From contig CAJFCV020000006.1 in the NCBI GenBank assembly GCA_904066235.2, positions 12,090,001 through 12,154,000 of the forward strand: a DNA stretch of 64,000 nucleotides, given 5' to 3'. A program made the translations under genes and the position numbers. Origin of the DNA: Bursaphelenchus xylophilus (taxonomy: Eukaryota; Nematoda; Chromadorea; Rhabditida; Aphelenchoididae). Shown in pieces: positions 34,989 through 47,299 of this stretch; position 1 is the first letter of the stretch; each line of letters starts with the position of its first letter. The notes below the pieces were generated by a model. That model was not told the origin of the DNA. It worked only from the letters and a program-made list of their open reading frames with translations, and made no database searches.

Positions 34989-35911
34989 AGTAATGTCAAG
35001 AAGTAATTTTTGGATTTTTTTCTGTAAATATTCGATATAGGGGTTTTCGAGGGTGCTGATTTTGAAAATCATGTTAGCTTTCCTCTTTATAGTACTATCT
35101 GGTACTATACAATACGAGGTAAAAAATCTCTTCGTTGAGTGCTCGATGGAGACAGTAGCCATCTGCCCGCCAGCTCTAGCTGTTTTCTTCAGGAGATCCA
35201 ATTCTCGTTCGATAGCGGAGAAATGTTGATGAATCAGCGTCTTGTCCGGACAGATATGTTGCTGGGTTTGCCCTGTAACCATCGAGGGGAGAACTCTAGT
35301 CAATTTGCTACCAGTTGCGGGTCCACACCCAACCCAGGGCGGCCAATCTCCCCTGGATCTGATGTGCCTGCTTCAGACATGTTTTGACTTACCCAAGGCT
35401 GTTCTGGCTACTTTTGAATGGGCCTGGTCCCTCCCTCGGGTTACCACGTTGACCATTAGGAAGCAGGGAGCAAGTCCATGTCTGATTACTCTTCTCCGCT
35501 CGGAGACATATATAGCCTGGACGGCACCACCGCTCGTTCAGACATAAAATACGACTTATATTATTCCTAAAAATTCCCTTATAATCCCGCTCGAAAATCC
35601 CTGTAATGTCGCAAGAAAATGTCCCAGTAAAATTGCCTGGGGACGTCCCCTTTACGTGCAAGTAAATTTCCCTAGGGAATCGCCTCAGAGACTAACTCAC
35701 CGTTGATTTGCATCGCAACTGAGACTGGGCCTTCTGATTACGGCCAAAAAATTATACAGTGTCCGTTTCCTTTGCGCAATCGGGGCTGCGGGCGCTTTGT
35801 CGCTTGAGCCACCAGGTCGGTCCGAGCTAGCACCTGGCCTTGTACATTTAGGGTCACCTACGAGCAGCGCGTGTGAGGTGCGGTCGCTTTCCAGCATGGC
35901 GTGAAGGACTA
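34989..35911 (-). pseudogene. Decayed coding remnants linked to helicase copy B
   Basis: A minus-strand frame at 35303-34983 (AIERELDLLKKTARAGGQMA) and one at 35897-35697 (GDPKCTRPGASSDRPGG) are the counterparts of remnants at 30.1-30.6 kb. Shared DNA includes GCCTGGACGGCACCACCGCT (near 35515 and 30812). Function unknown. Confidence 0.4.
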
Positions 35912-35919
35912 CTACGGCA

Positions 35920-36115
35920 ATGGGTGCCTGTACCCGTAGGCAGGTCTTTCATCCAGCCTGTACCCGAAGGCAAGTCTTAGGGGCGGCCTGAACCCGGAGG
36001 CAGGGCTTACATGCAGCCTGAACCCGAAGGCAGTTCTTATCGCTCGCCTGTACCCGAAGGCAGGTCTTACATTTCGCCTTAACCCTGAGGAAGGTCTTAC
36101 GGGCGCCTGGACGGC
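35920..36115 (-). repeat. 30-bp minisatellite encoding a 10-residue repeat
   Basis: GCCTGTACCCGAAGGCAGGT-type units start at 35926, 35956, 35986, 36016, 36046 and 36076, exactly 30 bp apart. Read on the minus strand in the frame of the helicase fragment they give a repeating decapeptide centred on AFGYR. The repeat forms the end of helicase copy B's open frame. Confidence 0.85.
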
Positions 36116-37777
36116 TTTCTCACCGAGGGGCTGGAGGTGTGCGAGGGTTTCATCAAAGGCGGTGCTGATCTGTCTGGGGTCTCCAGCCGCGAGTAGTCGT
36201 TCGACTGGGTGTCGGGTTGTAGCCAGCAGAGGTAACGCAGAGGTCGAGGAGGTTGTGCCGGCCTTGTCGATGAGTAAGACGTTGAGGGCCGGTGGATCTT
36301 CCGGTGCTGATCTGTCGAGGATCTCCGGCCGCGAGTAGACGCTCAACTGGATGGCGAGTCGTGGCCAGTAGAGCCATTACGGTGGTCGAAGATGTTGTTC
36401 CCGCTTCATCGATCAAGAGGACGGTGATGGGCCTGTGGATCTTCCGAAACAGCAAGAGGGCCATACTGGTGGTCTTGACCTAGATAATCGGCGCCCTCAT
36501 GGCCATCAAAACCGACTTCGCGATCGGCGCGGCCGCCATTTCGGAGCGGACTACAAGTATGTTGTCAGGGCTTTGGCCTAGCTTCATCCACGCATCCACC
36601 ACGTTCTGGGCGCCGGTATTGGTCTCCACGACCGTGGCTGAGAGGGAGGCAAGACCCGACGCGGCCATCGCTTGGAGAATTGCCGCGATTGTTCGGGTTT
36701 TCCCCCGAGCCGGCGGGTGCGTTCATCACCACCGCCATCTCGGGTGGGGCCAGTTCCTCGGCTGCCCCTCGCTGGAATTGCTCGAAGTGGGGGCTGCTCC
36801 TCATCCTGGAGATCGAGGTCATCGGAGGCAGCTGAAGTGATTACTCGAAAAGGCAGAGTTTGGTCGGGACGGATCATCGTGAAGTCTTGGCTCAACGTCG
36901 CCGGGTTTACGATCTGCTGTACTGTCCTCTGACAGAACGCAGTATTGGCAATGATATCTTGCGCTCCACCAGGTAGCCGGTCCGCCTTGTCTGATGATTG
37001 AGGATTTCCAAAGGAATTTACGGTCAAAACATGATCGTAAAGAGTGGATGAACTGGTTGGTTCTATAGCATAGACTTGGGAACATTTGCATGAGCGATCA
37101 TTGGAAACAAGTTTACAATAAAGTTAATAGCATAAACCGGCCTGATTGGGGACGTTATTCGGGTGTGTGGCCATGGGCTGTTGTCGCTTTCGGCTCTCAT
37201 CCAGGTGATGTGCTCCGGCGCTGACTGCTGCGATATGGTGGCTTACGATGCCAATCATGAATGTCTTTCCGCTGCCGGCGGGGCGCCGTTTAAAGGTGAA
37301 GTGGGTCCTTTTTCCGCTAATAGAAAGTGTCGCTAAGAGTTACCGCTTCCGCTTCATTTCGCCCTCTCTCGGTGGACCGGGCCCGGGCCGGCTGTCCTGG
37401 CGCGGCCCCCGTTCCATCTGTGGCGGCTCTGGTGATGGGGTTCCTCCATACGGCCTCTCTTGTCACCACGTTTATCATCAACGCATTACTAAGTTTATCA
37501 ACGCATCTGAAAACATGAACCCCTTTTTCCCCCTTTCTCAATATCACAACGTCCTTGGGCTTCAAGAAGCTTAACTCATTTGAATCGCCGTAGTTTTCTT
37601 GGGGACTCCTGGCCCCGTCCGGCGGGAGTACTTCGGTCGGCATCCTTCCTTCAGCTGACGCGCTAAAAAAGTGGCGGAGTTTCTGTCTCTTGCCAGGTCC
37701 GGAGTCCGGACCTTGTTGCTTCTGACCAGTCTTTTGTACAGGCCCTTGGCCGCCGCCTTCCTGATCAAGCGACGCAC
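36115..37777 (-). pseudogene. SF1 (UPF1-like) helicase-type gene copy B, scrambled
   Basis: Minus-strand fragments occur in several frames. A Walker A motif PAGSGKTFMIGI is near 37285-37250. LSQDFTMIRPDQTLPFRV lies near 36890. A second Walker A, NAPAGSG, is near 36715, with a frameshift directly after it. A motif Ia-like ETNTGAQNVVDAW is near 36610. Motifs II and III (LLIDEAGTTSS, LLAAGDPRQIS) are at 36424-36300. The II-III block is duplicated about 145 bp downstream with DEAG changed to DKAG. Upstream (37643-37317) is a frame with KPKDVVILRKGEKGVHVF. DEAG and GDPRQ are the UPF1-like family hallmarks. Repeated frame changes indicate a pseudogene. Confidence 0.6.
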
Positions 37778-38309
37778 GTCAAGATTTTGCCCTCAAAGGG
37801 TTATCTTCCAACACGAAAGTTGGCATTCTGTTTCCGCTTATGAAAGTGTCCAAAAAATCCGTCTCAATGGCGGTTTTTTTGGACGAGATGAGAGGAAAGG
37901 CGAAATATTGCGCAAAATGAAGAGATTTTCTATCTCGAAACTGGCTCATTTGATTTTTTTTTCGTTTTAGGCTCAAAAAATCCGCCCTGTTCCAGACTAT
38001 GTTTCCACGAAACCAAATAGCGGCGAGAGAAAATCTTAGAGAAATCCTCGAAAGCGCAACATTTTTAGGCGTTGTCAGTTTAGGCTTCAAACAGATAGAG
38101 GACGACCGATTTTTTATATGAAATATATATATATATTTTCAGGTTAAGCAGGAGTCCAGCTTCAAATTTATGTATGCAATAACCTCATTCTACCTCATCT
38201 TCATGGTGTAATCAGGTTATCTTTGGAGCAAAAAATTTTTCTCTCGCTGAAACAGAATGCCAAGAATTTTTCATTGCTTGAGCGCTTTTGTGTTATTTTT
38301 CTTGACGTG
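37775..38309. mobile_element. Family-3 element, 535 bp, CGACG duplication
   Basis: Third copy of the CACGTCAAGA...TCTTGACGTG family, same orientation as 26225-26753. CGACG is directly repeated at 37770-37774 and 38310-38314. Confidence 0.88.
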
Positions 38310-38350
38310 CGACGCCTTCGATCCCCCTTTCTGTCAGGCCACATTCCTTT

Positions 38351-38750
38351 TTTTACTTGGCACAAATTTAGAATAATTTTTTTTAAGATATATGGGATAA
38401 TCCTAACTCGCGCTTTGCAGAAAAAACCGAGATTTTTTGATCGAAAGTCGGCCAAAATTTAGGACTTTTTGCCGAATTTCGGCACGAAAAGTTTCATGCC
38501 TATTTCTACCGTAAAGGATAATGTTTCTACAAAAAATCAAATTTTTCTGCACAAAACTGACAAAGTTATGGCCAAAAAGGGCTTTTTTCAGACCGCTCTC
38601 CACGTTTTGTGTGCTCTCTCGGCGGCAAAGATCGTTCAATTTCTCGGCGGTGGTTGCAAAGCGCGAGCTAAAACTTTCAGGAATTGATGTCTAGTCTATG
38701 CGTGAAGTGCGTGCAGAATTTAAAGAAAATCTGAGCGTCGCACTCGGGGC
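38351..38750. mobile_element. Truncated family-4 MITE
   Basis: Collinear with 16838-17240 at high similarity (for example AACTCGCGCTTTGCAG and GAAAGTCGGCCAAAATTTAG). The left terminal repeat is missing; the right end is present in diverged form. Confidence 0.75.
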
Positions 38751-38764
38751 ACTTCGCTTGTTAG

Positions 38765-39065
38765 TAACATATAAAATAATGACCATATTAGTGAAAAAAT
38801 CGATAAAAATATATAAATATATAACGAATTTTATAATATAAGGAAAAAATATATTATATTGCATAGTAAAATACTATATATGTATATAAAAGACAAAATA
38901 GTTTATTATATACTATTATATTATAATACTATATACCATATATTGTTGTATTATAAACACTATCTTATATCATTATATAAACTATATTATGCCATGAATA
39001 TACAAAATGTAAAATAAACAGAATTACGTATACGTAATATAATATATAATATATCTACATTATCC
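38765..39065. other. Very AT-rich block 2
   Basis: About 300 bp dominated by TATA, ATTATA and ATAATATA words, resembling 27880-28210. Nothing coding is visible. Confidence 0.6.
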
Positions 39066-39627
39066 ACTCTAGAGGTTCTTTTTTTGACACCGCGTCCTCT
39101 TCTGGCGTTTTGAATATTGTCTGGCAGAACAGCGATAAACCGCTTATTGCGCAACCCGTTAACTCTCAGGCCGAAAAGTGCGCAACCTGCACTTCCTGGC
39201 CAGATAAAGATTATCTTGCCTGCCTGTTTCTATACTGGTCGAAAAAAGTTTTTCTTTCCACCTGAGGAACTGCTGGGCCTAGAACCTTGAAATTCAGTGT
39301 AATATATAATAATTACTATGGGACAATCTAACCCAATACGCAAAAAAAATCTTTTCATTTGATGCACTTTTTTGAAAAAAGCCAAAAACGAAATGACAAA
39401 ATTTTCTTTCCACTTTGGGAAAAAGTTTGTAACTCAAAAGCCCGCGGGCGCTGGGGCATGATTCTGGCACTGGAGTGATCGTGAAGATCTCTTCTTTCAA
39501 TCTATGTCACAATTTTACACTGATTTTTCTTTTTTTCCCTGTGGCGTCTTCTCTTCGTTGCCTTGTCCATTATTTTTAATCGGCAAGGAAACCAGCCAAA
39601 TGCACGGCCAGCCAAGCTCGCAGAAGG
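39066..39627. other. Gene-free stretch
   Basis: No supported gene, repeat or RNA was recognised; small open frames have no motif. It lies between AT-rich block 2 and a family-2 MITE. Confidence 0.4.
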
Positions 39628-39851
39628 CACGTCAAATTGAGATAAGCTAAAATAGTTCGGTGAATGGATTGGCAATTTGCCAAAAAAAGACGCGAAAAAC
39701 GTTTTGTCGGGGAAGAAATGGGGAATTTTTGGGGCGAGAGAGTACGTTTTTGCATGTCTTTTTTCTCTCTTTCTCTGCGAAATCAAGACGAAGTGTAAAA
39801 AACCGATAGCGAAGTGTCTATTCCGGTCACCGGACTCCTCAGTTTGACGTG
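39628..39851. mobile_element. MITE family 2, 224 bp, inverted copy
   Basis: Ends CACGTCAAATTGAG and CTCAGTTTGACGTG; the interior is the reverse of 20908-21131. The flanks (GAAGG and TAACG) do not match, so the duplication is lost or the copy moved by recombination. Confidence 0.78.
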
Positions 39852-40299
39852 TAACGCCCAAGAAGATGAAATTGGTTCGCAACTTGGAAGCGTTCTCCTA
39901 GCCTACGCCATGCAAGGTTGTTGGGAAAATAATGACCACAATGTCGATCGTCAATCACATCGCTGCAGTGAAAAGCAATTTTATTTCGCTTTTGTGTCGC
40001 CACGACACAATTCATTTTCTCGACAGCGATACGATTTTCGACCCGACAGAGTGCTCATTATTTTCCCGACAGACTGAAATTGAAATAGCTTCAAAACTAG
40101 GCAATCCAAAACGACGTTGACCCGAACTGACGTTGCCTCGAAAGGTCCGTAAAAGTACCCGGATTTTGATCCCTTCTTCCGCCAAAAAATGAAAGGGAAA
40201 AGCGCGCGCTTTTGGCGGCAAAAACCGCAGCGGGATGTTTTCTGACCGGGTTGGCCCGGTTGTCGCCTTCTTGGCGTGTCGCTGCGAAAATCGCGAAAA

Positions 40300-41765
40300 A
40301 GATGCTTTGCACAGTGCAATCGACCAAAAAACATCATTTTGCACAGTGCATTTTCGTCGTTTCTCCAAATGCGCGATGTCCATTTTTTGCAGCGACAAAC
40401 CATTTTTTCAGAGTGCGACAGAATTCGAGGCCGCGATAAGGGGCTTTTTGGGCCGAATACTAATCGCGCTCAAAAGTCCTGAAAATTTTCGCACCGTGCA
40501 TTCTTCTTTCATTTCGCATTTGTCGCCGCAATTTCCCGCTTTTGCATTAGCGACGTGCACTTTCGCGCGCGACAAACCCGAATTTGCAGGCGCGACGTCC
40601 AAAACTCGAAGTTTCGCACGGTGCGAAAATTGTCAGGACTTTTGAGCGCGATTAGTAAAGGCCATAAAAAATTGGAAACACGTGTTTTGGTCAGTTCCAA
40701 GCTACTAGTCGCGGAAAAAAGTCCTGGGAATTTCTCGCGGCCGTCGCGCTCCGAAAAGTTGATTTGTCGCTGCGAAACACGGGAATCGCGCGCGACAATA
40801 AGCCAAAATCAACAAAATTGCACTGTGCAAAAGCACTTTTCGTGTTCATGCACAGTGCAGAGTCGCAGAAAATTCCCAGGACTTTTTTCCGCGACTACTA
40901 GTCGCGACATAAAGTCCTGACACATTTTGCACCGTGCGAAAGTTCGGGGTTTGGACGTCGCGCCCCCAAATTCATTTTGCACCGTGCATTCTTCTTTCAT
41001 TTCATCCGCACTGTGCATCTTTTCGCATTTGTCGCCGCGATTTCCCCTTTTTGCACTAGCGACGTGCAAAACCCGAACTTTCGCACCGTGCATTCTTCAT
41101 TCATTTCGCATTTGTCGCCGCGATTTCCCGTTTTTGCGCTAGCGACGTGCACTTTCACGCGCGACAAACCCGAATTTGGGGGCGCGACGTCCAAATCCCG
41201 AACTTTCGCACGGTGCAAAATGTGTCAGGACTTTATGGCGCGACTAGTAGTACTAGTCGCGGAAAAAAGTCCTGGGATTTTCTCGCGCCCCCCAAATTCC
41301 GTCGCGCCTCGAAAAGTTGATTTGTCGCGGGAATCGCGCGCGACAATAAGGCAAAATCAACAAAATTGCACTGTGCAAAAGCACTTTTCGGGTTCATGCA
41401 CAGTGCAGAGTCGCAGAAAAATCCCAGGACTTTTTTCCGCGACTAGTACTAATCGCGCTCAAAAGTCCTGACAATTTGCGCACCGTGCGAAATTTTGGGT
41501 TTTGGACGTCGCCCCTGCAAATTCGGGTTCGTCGCGGGCAAAAGTGCATGTCGCTAGTGAAAAAACGGGAAATTGCGGCGACAAATGCGAAATGAAAGAA
41601 GAATGCACAGTGCGAAAGTTCGGGTTTTGGACGTCGCACCCTCAAATTCGGGTTTGTCGCGCGCAAAAGTTCACGTCGCTGCGAAAAGATGCACTGTGCG
41701 GATGAAATGAAAGAAGAATGCACAGTGCGAAAATTGTCAGGACTTTTGAGCGCGATTAGTAAAAA
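40300..41765. repeat. GCACNGTGC cluster 3, mixed with GCGACAA/TTGTCGC words
   Basis: About 17 exact GCACNGTGC sites lie between 40308 and 41730. They are interleaved with many TTGTCGC/GCGACAAA and CGCGACTAGTA words and with long direct and inverted repeats (for example ATTTGTCGCCGCGATTTCCC several times). Both strands are open over long distances only because of the repeat composition. No gene is supported. Confidence 0.88.
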
Positions 41766-42112
41766 CCCGCCGAAAAACCTCAAAAATAGTCCCAAAAATC
41801 TAGCGAATATAACAATTTTTATTATCGAATCAAAGCCAACAAACCTCCTTCAACAAGACAATATAAATTTAGTCAAAAATATGCTAATTTTGGGGAAATT
41901 AGTCCAGATTTGTAAAAAAAGGTTGGGTTTTGGCTCAATTCGAGACCAAAACCCCGAATTTTCATATTTTACGAAAAAAACCTGAAAATCAAAGGGAAAC
42001 AAACAAAAAGGGGGATATTTAGTATTAACGAGAGTATAAAGGGACAATCTATATGATATAATTCTTGTCCTGAAGTTGAAATTGTCGGTCGAAACGGCGT
42101 TATAACGTAGGT

Positions 42113-45100
42113 TTAGGCCAAAATTGCCTCCAAAATCTTTTGTTGTTGGTTGGAGAGATGGACGGCGCCGAGGATTTGTTGGAAAAGGTCTTCGTTTTGC
42201 TGAAAAAAGTCAAAAAATTAGCGAAATTTACCAAACAAACGTAATTTTTTTTGGGTTTCCAAAAAATTTTCAAAAGGCCATTTAAACACAATCCATATCC
42301 ATTTCCCCTCTTATCCATCTCATATCGACTCAAAACTTTCAAAAAAATAACGTCAATCCTAAAAATTTATATTACACTAGACCAAAAAAATCCAAAATTT
42401 TTCCAAAAACCCGTGTTCAAAACTTCCAAAAGGGCATTTCCAAGCAACCAACACTCGTTTCCCTCCTATCCATAAAGTATCAACCACAAAATTCCAAAAA
42501 AATCCATCTCATTCATCAAAAATTATATTACACTAGGCAAAACCCTCAAAAATACCCCTCCAACTTCTTCTATACCTATGCCAAACCCCCTCTTATATCC
42601 TCTACTTCCTTTTTACATTCATTTTTCCCCACTTACCCTCAACATTTTGACGATATTGATCAATCTGTTCTTGGTCTGTGTCAATTCCTCCTTGGGTTCG
42701 TCCGTGTCAAAGGCGCCATGACTGAAGGTGGAGACGATAATTTCGAAAATTTTGGGGAGATTCTCGTTATTTGCGCCCAGAACCACAGGGTTGTTGGCTT
42801 CGACCAGATCGCAGAAATAGGAGTAAACATAGGGGAGTTCCTCGTCATCCTGCCAGATGGGGAGCCATCCAATGAAGGCGGGGATGACGGCATTCGTGTC
42901 CACGGAGGCCGCGTTGAACTTGAGGATCTTGGCGACCGCGGAGATGGCATTCTCTGTGGCGGCCAGGCCTTCTTCGGATTCGCGGACATCCGGGAGGTTG
43001 ATGGAATGGGCCAAAACCTCGAGGGCTTTGGGGTAGACTTGAGCGAACTGGGCTCCACCCTGCAAATAAACGAGTTAGAACCCTAAAAATCCCCAAAAAT
43101 AATCAAAAATTATCTTCTCCATGTAAAAATTTTAGTAAAATTAGTGTCAAAACAGAGCTTAAAATCATCTAAACTCTCCATATTATCTATTAATATCCAA
43201 TAAAATACTGTATCAAAACCAAAAAATCACTAAAACCCAACTAAAATTATATTATCCATGACAAAAATTAGGTCAAATTTTGCATCAAATCTATTCCTTG
43301 ATAACTCAAACCACTCAAATCGTCTTTTACTTTCTCTCCAACAGACATTCCAACACAAAAACACCAAAAAATTTCCAAATTTTATATTATCCATGACATC
43401 AAACTCCTCAAATCACCCCAAATCAATGCCTACCTTCATCGCCAAGACTCCAATTCCATAGGCAGCAGCCTGTCGGACTTCTGGATATGAATCCGCGGCA
43501 TGTCTGAGCAACGGTTCCAGATATATGGCCTGATATTGAATCCGGGCCTGATCCCCTCCATACTCAATAATATCATCGTAGACGCAGGTGCCCCACTGTC
43601 TGTCTCTCCACGGTCTCGACGCGTCCAAAAGGGCCGCGAACTGGGGGTTCAGCTCGGCAAAGTAGGGCATCATCTTCTCTTCGAAGGTGGCGAAGAGGTA
43701 GTGGATAATGTCGGAGATGCGGGCGAGGACGCTGGCTTCGGCGTCGTACAGCTCCTCCAGTTCTTGTTGGTCTTCCTCGTCAAAGTCGTCGTCCTTGCGG
43801 CTCTTCTTGATCTCCACTTGGCGCTCTTCGTAGCGTCTCATTTGGTTCTGGATGACGGTGAGGACGGTCTTGATCTCGGCCTCTCCGAAGAGTCGAGCGC
43901 CCGCCTCTTCGATCATTTGAGCGATGGCGTAGAGTTTAGCGGCGAGGACCTCCAGATCGGTCTCGTTTTCCAGAGATTGGCTAAAAACGAAAAATTATTT
44001 CAAAAAATCAACAGTTTTGCAGATTTTAGGAGAATTTCGAGCGATTAAACTGCCGTTGGCGATTTTCTTGATGCGGAAGCTCTTCTGTGTTGAATGAATC
44101 GCAATAGATTGAACTGTTCGTTATACAAAGGTTTTGTTGTGTGGATGTTGGGCTTGCCCATAATTGCTTCACAAAACCTCTAAAATTGCTTGTTACAGAG
44201 AGGTTTCATTGTACAGAGGTTTGTTGTTGAGAGATTCCACTTACAATTTAATGGCGAAACTTCTCAACAACAAACCTCTGTACAACAAAACCTGTCTACA
44301 ACAAGCAATTTTAGAGGTTTTGTGAAGCAATTATAGGCAAACCCAACATCCGCACAGCAAAACTTTTATATAACGAATAATTCAACCTCTTGCGATTCAT
44401 TCAACACAGAAGAGCTTCTGCATTCCAAGAAAATCGATTTTCGCCCCAAAAAAATCTCAACTTTTCCTCTAACCGCCCAAAACTCACATCAGGGGTCCCA
44501 AAATTCTATTGAAGACCTCTCTTTCAGCGGCCGGGCCCTGTTCCTTCACACAGGCCAACAAGGCGGGCAAACACTCCGCAGCGGCCGTTCTAACTCCATC
44601 ATGGAAGATATACTTCAACTGGGAGATCATGAGGGTCAAAACTTCCTCAATGTATGGCCCGAAAGCGGCTCCCAGGTCTCTGGCGAAGCTGACGAGCATT
44701 TCGCAGGCGGTGAGTTTGTCCTCCAATCCGGCGGTCTTTACGCCAATGGATCTTTGATCGCCCAACGAGATGATGTTCCAATCGTCTTCATCGTATCCCT
44801 CCACCTCGTCGTCGTCGAGGATGCTGACATTCGGCTGCATGCTTGCCGATTTCATGATGCTGGGCATGACATGCGGGAGGTAGGGCGCGAACTCCGAGCC
44901 CATAACCTTGCAGAGTCTGGCCCAGGAACTGATCATGTAGGAGAGTTCGGGGTCGTCTTCTTCATCAAACTTGAGGCCCGACTGGAGCAAAGTGTTCATG
45001 ATTTCGGCGGCATCGCCGCGGAATTTCTCTCTTCCGACCGCGATTCCGATCAGCGACAGGCATTCCATCGTTTTTCCGCGCAGCGACTTCAATTCGTGGG

Positions 45101-47299
45101 AGTTGGAGTTGCTCAAAATGTACTTCAAAGGGTGGGAGAGGCGCTGATAATAGTCGACAAAGGTGTTTTCGGCGGCGTCGGCGACCGCAGCGATCGTGGT
45201 GATGATCTGTTCGAGGACCAACTTCTTTCCGCTCTCCAGCATGTGCTTGAAGGTGTGCTCCAAAACATACTCCAACTTGTCCATGATCGGCTTCAAATAA
45301 GCGGCCATGATGTTTTTGGGGCACTCCTCGCAGAAATTGACCAGAGCCGCACCAGCGTGAGCGGCCACTCGAGGGGTGTTCAGATCGCCGGCGGTCTCAA
45401 TCAGGGCTCCCAGCACTCTTTCGTGGCACTTCTTCTGGACGGTGGGGGCAAAGTCAGTGGACATTTGGCCGAGACAGTTGCAGACGGCGTAGCGCACTCG
45501 AGGATGGGGATCTTGGATGGCGGGGATCACCATATCATGGATGATTTGAGCGATCAGCGGCTCCATTTGGCGACGACAGCCTTCGCCCATCGTAGACAGG
45601 CCCATAATGGCGGCGTGACGGTAGCGCCAGTCAGCTGAAAGCAAGTGTAATATAAATTTGAAAATTTTTAGTCTTTTCAATCTACTACAATATAAATTTC
45701 GTCATTTTAAATTCGAAAAGCCTCAAAAAATCTCCTTTCAACCCCAAGACACAATTAAACCTCTTCTAAATCATACAAAATTGCTTACGATTCTTTATAA
45801 TCTCATTGATAGCCTGAAGCAATGGCTGCATTACGGCTTTTCCTCCAACCGCACAACAGATTCTGTCCAGAGACATTTCACCAATTCCCACATTCTCTTC
45901 ATCCTCATCTTCATCAATGTTATCGCAAGCCAACCAATCGCTGATATCATCCTCCATATCGGACATCAATTTGAGACAATTTTGGACCAACAACGGGAGG
46001 AATCTGGCGCCCTTCTTTCGCATGGTGGCTGGAGCAGACTCACAGAATGAGACCATGACTTCCAGCGCCGAGTGACGATAGCTTTCGTCCTTCTCTTCAT
46101 CGCCCATTGTTTGAAGACACAGTTCGGCGATGGTGGCCAAATGAGGAGTCAGGGTCTTCGGAACGGACGAGGCCAGATCTCCCAGACATTGAAGAGGGAC
46201 GTCATCGTCATCTTCGTTGGCTACCACATGTTGGCACACCTGGAAACATCGAAATTTATTAGTTTCCCGGTTACATTATCCATTGTGATAATTGATCTAA
46301 ACACCAAGAAAAAAGATTCAAAATCATACCTGAATGACAGCTGGGATCAGATCAGCCAGAGATTTGACAACTCCATCATTTTCGTCGTTGTCGCAGACGA
46401 AGGAAACGTAGGCTCGAACCGCGGCGGTTCTGACTTTACTATCAGCTCCATAGAGCAGGGAAGATTGGAACATGGTCTTGATTCCATTCATGTAGTGCTC
46501 TTGGTCAACGCCGAAGATATTTGGGACGTTTCTAAACAGAACACATCAGAATTTGATTAATAAAAAGATAAAAATATCGAGTATCCTGCTCCTGACCTAA
46601 AACAAGATAAAAAATTTCAAAAAAAAAACGTACTCAATCAGCTGCATTCCAACTTCTCGGAGTTCGGGACGATCAGAAGTAGCACAATGCTCAATCAATT
46701 GCATGACTCCGGTCCATTCTTGCTTAGCGGTATCTTCATCTAAAATAATTTATAAATCCTTCCTCAAACTTCTTCCTTACTAATTGTGTTTCGCGAAATC
46801 TCAGCGACAATGTCGGTCAAACGTTTCCTGAGGACGGGAGTGTCTTCTTGGGTGATGAAAGTGATAAATTGTTGGAGGAATTCGGGTTTCGCTTGTTCTC
46901 CAACGGCATGCCAGAGTTCGTTGTAATCGGCGGACAAAAGGCGACGGAAAAGAACCAGAGCCATTGAACGGACCTGCAAAGACTATAGATTACTCATCAA
47001 GGCCAAGAATGAGACTTCCAGTGCAAAAATTTTGCCTAAATTCGGCAGAACTATCTTATCCATGAGATCAATGTCAAAAATGTTAAGATTTATGTCTCAA
47101 ATCGCATCCTAAAAACCAATAACAATAAAGAATAAATTCTTACCTCATTATTCACCGAAGCATCCATGTAAAGTTGGAGAAGGAGCTGAGCCCGATTCGC
47201 TAATGGGACTTCATTGTATTGGCGCTCAGCGGCGACACGAAGCTCGTTGTCCGTGCCCAACAAATTCACAACCGTACTGTGGAACGTTTGAAGATCCAT
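42113..47299 (-). CDS. imb-3: Importin-5 / karyopherin beta-3 (copy 1), 9 exons, 1103 aa
   Basis: Nuclear import receptor of the importin-beta superfamily (IPO5/RanBP5/Kap121), which carries cargo such as ribosomal proteins through the nuclear pore under RanGTP control. Minus-strand exons are 47299-47144, 46973-46781, 46739-46634, 46531-46330, 46239-45789, 45634-44488, 43980-43434, 43059-42637 and 42199-42113. Every phase is consistent and gives 1103 residues, close to the family norm near 1,100. HEAT-repeat sequence runs throughout, with the family block NPDWRYRHAAIMGLSTMGEG, the acidic patch DEDEDEEN and the C-terminal VLGANNENLPKIFEII. The start is preceded by a 3' splice site (gttttcag, about 60 nt upstream), as for trans-spliced nematode genes. 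A close paralogue follows downstream on the same strand, 1.3 kb away. Confidence 0.95.
44060..44436. repeat. 377-bp palindromic MITE in importin copy 1 intron
   Basis: The two arms (each about 185 bp, for example GAAGCTCTTCTGTGTTGAAT and its complement) meet near 44245. The element fills most of the intron between exons 44488-45634 and 43434-43980 and has no counterpart in the paralogue's intron. Confidence 0.8.

Noticed and set aside
40300..41800. Many overlapping open frames in the 40-41.8 kb cluster
   Set aside because: They arise from GCACNGTGC and GCGACAA repeats, are equally long on both strands and repeat the same peptides in several frames.
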